Shown here one piece after another: positions 13,636 to 15,158 of a stretch of DNA of 15,158 nt (within the stretch, counting starts at the first letter, position 1; each line of letters begins with the position of its first letter). Made by a program: the position numbers and the translations under genes. Below the pieces are notes generated by a model that was not told the origin of the DNA, did no database searches, and saw nothing but the letters and a program-made list of their open reading frames with translations. Source of the DNA: Acidobacteriaceae bacterium (GTDB lineage Bacteria; Acidobacteriota; Terriglobia; Terriglobales; Acidobacteriaceae); NCBI GenBank assembly GCA_030049955.1, contig JASIJX010000199.1, positions 1-15,158 of the forward strand. Reading direction: 5' to 3'.

Positions 13636-14367
13636 TCATTCCGCTTTGATCGTTGTCGCCCGATCACCCGCAAACGTCACCATCCACTTCCTGCCATTCG
13701 CGTCGTAGGTCACGGTCCGGTTGCCTTCGCTGCCGCCATCGGTTTCAACCTTCTCGCCAAGGGAGGTGCGCGCCTGCAATTCATTCATGCCGGGCTTTGC
13801 CTGGTGCGCATCGACAGCGGCCCACACATCTTTCGGCCAGTTATCGTAAATGGTGTACGGATCGTCGTAGTAGAAGAGCAGGTCGCAAAAATACTCTTCA
13901 TCGCTGCCCTCAATCACGCCGATCGGCGTGGCGTACAGCTTCGTTTCGCCCTTCGCATCGCCCGGCATCGAGAACACAGCAAACACCTGCCGCGCGCCGT
14001 GGCTCATGCTGTCATCCTCGCGCGCGGGCGGCAAGGCCTTTACGATTTTCTTAATATCGAGCCGCTGGTCCGGCGGAATCAGCCCCGCGCGGTGAAACTC
14101 CACGCCTCCGCCGGCGAAAGGGTAATACGGCATGGTGTAGCCGTTCTTCATCCACACGCTCGTGCCCACCAGGCTGAGCGTGTCCTCGTAGTGCTGCATG
14201 AACTTCATGCGCACCACCGCAAGGTCGTCGGCGCTCAGCTTCTGGCTTTGGGATTGTTCCGCGACCACGCCCGGATTCTTGCGGTGCTGGAAGATCGCAT
14301 ACAGGTAAATGGCGCCGATGACGAGCGTAATCGCGGTTGGAATGAGTACTTTCTGCCAGGTCTTCAA
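13636..14367 (-). CDS. Membrane-anchored protein with BamE/SmpA-like C-terminal region, unknown function
   Basis: 243 residues from a TTG start. One N-terminal membrane helix at about 7-26 (VLIPTAITLVIGAIYLYAIF) is followed by an extracytoplasmic domain of about 210 residues. No catalytic motif is recognised. The middle is acidic and aromatic (EEYFCDLLFYYDDPYTIYDNWPKDVWAAVD). The end (KPGMNELQARTSLGEK ... GNRTVTYDANGRKWMVTFAGDRAT) has the GM-x3-Q-x4-LG plus beta-strand order of SmpA/BamE-type domains. That resemblance is by eye only. The TTG at 14367 is preceded by GGGAG at 5 nt and starts immediately before the membrane helix. Extending the frame upstream would overlap the permease gene. It starts 29 bp after the permease stop, past a 15-bp tandem duplication, and is probably cotranscribed with it. 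Confidence 0.7.
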   Translation of the reverse strand: MKTWQKVLIPTAITLVIGAIYLYAIFQHRKNPGVVAEQSQSQKLSADDLAVVRMKFMQHYEDTLSLVGTSVWMKNGYTMPYYPFAGGGVEFHRAGLIPPDQRLDIKKIVKALPPAREDDSMSHGARQVFAVFSMPGDAKGETKLYATPIGVIEGSDEEYFCDLLFYYDDPYTIYDNWPKDVWAAVDAHQAKPGMNELQARTSLGEKVETDGGSEGNRTVTYDANGRKWMVTFAGDRATTIKAE

Positions 14368-14372
14368 GGCTG

Positions 14373-14377
14373 CTCCC
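14373..14377 (-). promoter_or_regulatory. Shine-Dalgarno GGGAG deciding a TTG start
   Basis: GGGAG lies 5 nt before the TTG at 14367. No ATG or GTG in frame lies between the permease stop and the membrane helix, so the TTG is the best start. Confidence 0.55.
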
Positions 14378-14379
14378 AG

Positions 14380-14409
14380 ATTTAATCCTTCACGATTTAA
14401 TGCTTCACG
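14380..14409. repeat. 15-bp tandem direct repeat spanning the permease stop codon
   Basis: Two adjacent 15-base units, ATTTAATCCTTCACG and ATTTAATGCTTCACG, differ at one position. On the minus strand the first-read unit (14395-14409) encodes the permease end VKH-stop; the second (14380-14394) is a non-coding copy in the gap before the next gene. Confidence 0.85.
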
Positions 14410-15158
14410 AGCGCCGTCTGCCGGGTGCGCGCAAACTCCGAACGGTGTCGGCTGTAGAGAAAATAGATGAACAACCCGGCTACCAGCCACGCGAAGAACC
14501 GGATCCAGGTGATGATCTCGAGACCCGTCATCAGCACCACGCAGAAGATGATGCTGAGCAAGGGAATGACCGGCCCGAGCGGCGCCGTGAATCCGCGGTA
14601 ACGGTTCGGTTCGCGATAGCGCAGAATCAGCACGCCAATCGAAACCAGCACGAAAGCAAACAGCGTGCCGATATTCGAGAGATTCGAGACCGTGCCGATA
14701 TCGAGCAGCCCCGCCGGAATACCGACAACGAACCCCGCGACCCACGTGGAAACCGCGGGCGTGCGAAACTGCGCGTGGATGCGGCCGAAGACCTGCGGCA
14801 GCAGGCCGTCACGCGACATCGCGAACCAGATGCGCGCCTGGCCAAGCTGAAAGACAAGGATCGACGAGATCATGCCCAGGATGGCGCCGATGAGCACAAA
14901 CAGCCGCACCCAGTGCAGCTCGCCGCCGCCGTACATCATTGACAGCCGCTTGAGCCCGTTGACCACCGGCGCCGCATCGCCCATCACCGACTGCCACGGC
15001 ACAATGCCGCTGAGCACCAGGGCCACGCCGGCGTAGAGCACCGTGCATGCCACCAGCGTCATCAGGATCCCGAACGGCACATCGCGCTGCGGGTTGCGGC
15101 ATTCCTCTGCTGCCGTCGAGACCGAATCGAACCCGATATAGGTGAAAAAGATGATCGA
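14397..15158 (-). CDS. APC-superfamily amino acid permease (C-terminal part, cut by window edge)
   Basis: 253 residues are visible and the frame is open to the right edge, so the start is outside the window. The visible part begins SIIFFTYIGFDSVSTAAEE, then CRNPQRDVPFG, the conserved TM6 region of cationic-amino-acid/YfnA-type APC transporters. At least six hydrophobic helices follow, including SSILVFQLGQARIWFAMSRDGLLP and the segments WVAGFVVGIPAGLL, LFAFVLVSIGVLILRYREP, IPLLSIIFCVVLMTGL and FFAWLVAGLFIYFLYS. The short cytoplasmic tail ends in VKH. It likely imports an amino acid by proton symport at the inner membrane; the substrate cannot be read. The GTG/Met at 15080 is internal, not a start. 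The stop lies inside a 15-bp tandem repeat. Confidence 0.92.
   Translation of the reverse strand, partial: SIIFFTYIGFDSVSTAAEECRNPQRDVPFGILMTLVACTVLYAGVALVLSGIVPWQSVMGDAAPVVNGLKRLSMMYGGGELHWVRLFVLIGAILGMISSILVFQLGQARIWFAMSRDGLLPQVFGRIHAQFRTPAVSTWVAGFVVGIPAGLLDIGTVSNLSNIGTLFAFVLVSIGVLILRYREPNRYRGFTAPLGPVIPLLSIIFCVVLMTGLEIITWIRFFAWLVAGLFIYFLYSRHRSEFARTRQTALVKH

Noticed and set aside
14397..15080. Treating the Met (GTG) at 15080 as the permease start
   Set aside because: The frame continues to the window edge and encodes the conserved FFTYIGFDSVSTAAEE TM6 region, so this codon is internal.
1..15158. CRISPR arrays, tRNA/rRNA genes, insertion sequences, toxin-antitoxin or phage-defence modules
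   Set aside because: I looked for regularly spaced repeats, cloverleaf-like segments, transposase motifs and known defence domains and saw none; the gaps are all shorter than 180 bp.

Overview
The window looks like an ordinary chromosomal stretch from a member of the Acidobacteriota, most likely a Terriglobia/Acidobacteriaceae-type soil bacterium. This is inferred, not tested. It rests on high GC, many short operons in alternating directions, a CadC-like winged-helix regulator with a membrane tail, several lineage-type exported proteins of unknown function, and an in-frame palindromic element inside a coding gene. There is no phage, transposase, CRISPR array, rRNA or tRNA that I can see.

Left part (1-4786): the last codons of a surface-type gene with an Ig-like C-terminus are followed after 5 bases by a fused PabB-PabC gene for p-aminobenzoate (folate) synthesis. 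Convergent to it is a single-subunit molybdopterin/4Fe-4S oxidoreductase, which diverges from a small HIT-family (HINT-type) nucleotide hydrolase.

Middle part (4787-9031): a minus-strand run encodes a coiled-coil/zinc-ribbon protein, a NT5C-type HAD 5'-nucleotidase and a Tat-exported calcineurin-like phosphoesterase. A large AsmA-like envelope protein diverges from this run and carries an in-frame 10-bp-stem inverted repeat.

Right part (9060-15158): a winged-helix regulator with a multi-helix membrane tail diverges from a two-gene operon (exported SRPBCC-like protein plus CDP-alcohol phosphatidyltransferase) that ends at a strong bidirectional terminator. Convergent to that operon is a minus-strand series: an APC-family amino-acid permease (cut by the window edge), an N-terminally anchored protein with a BamE/SmpA-like C-terminus, an adenosine-deaminase-family enzyme, and two small single-pass membrane proteins with near-identical translation leaders.

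Regulation: two genes (molybdopterin oxidoreductase and deaminase) have a TACA(A/C)T -10-like hexamer exactly 6 nt before their ATG and no Shine-Dalgarno sequence, which suggests leaderless transcripts. Two more have such hexamers 9 nt before the ATG. Other genes (CDP-alcohol transferase, the two small membrane proteins, the BamE-like protein, the nucleotidase) have clear Shine-Dalgarno sequences, so both initiation modes appear to coexist.

No gap exceeds 300 bases. The longest are 9969-10143 (divergent promoter region), 12090-12252 (contains a 16-bp perfect palindrome), 4261-4401 (divergent promoters) and 7234-7339 (divergent promoters). I did not find a convincing undescribed multi-gene system. 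The best candidates for new biology are the regulator/exported protein/phosphatidyltransferase locus, the in-frame palindrome and the leaderless-type starts.
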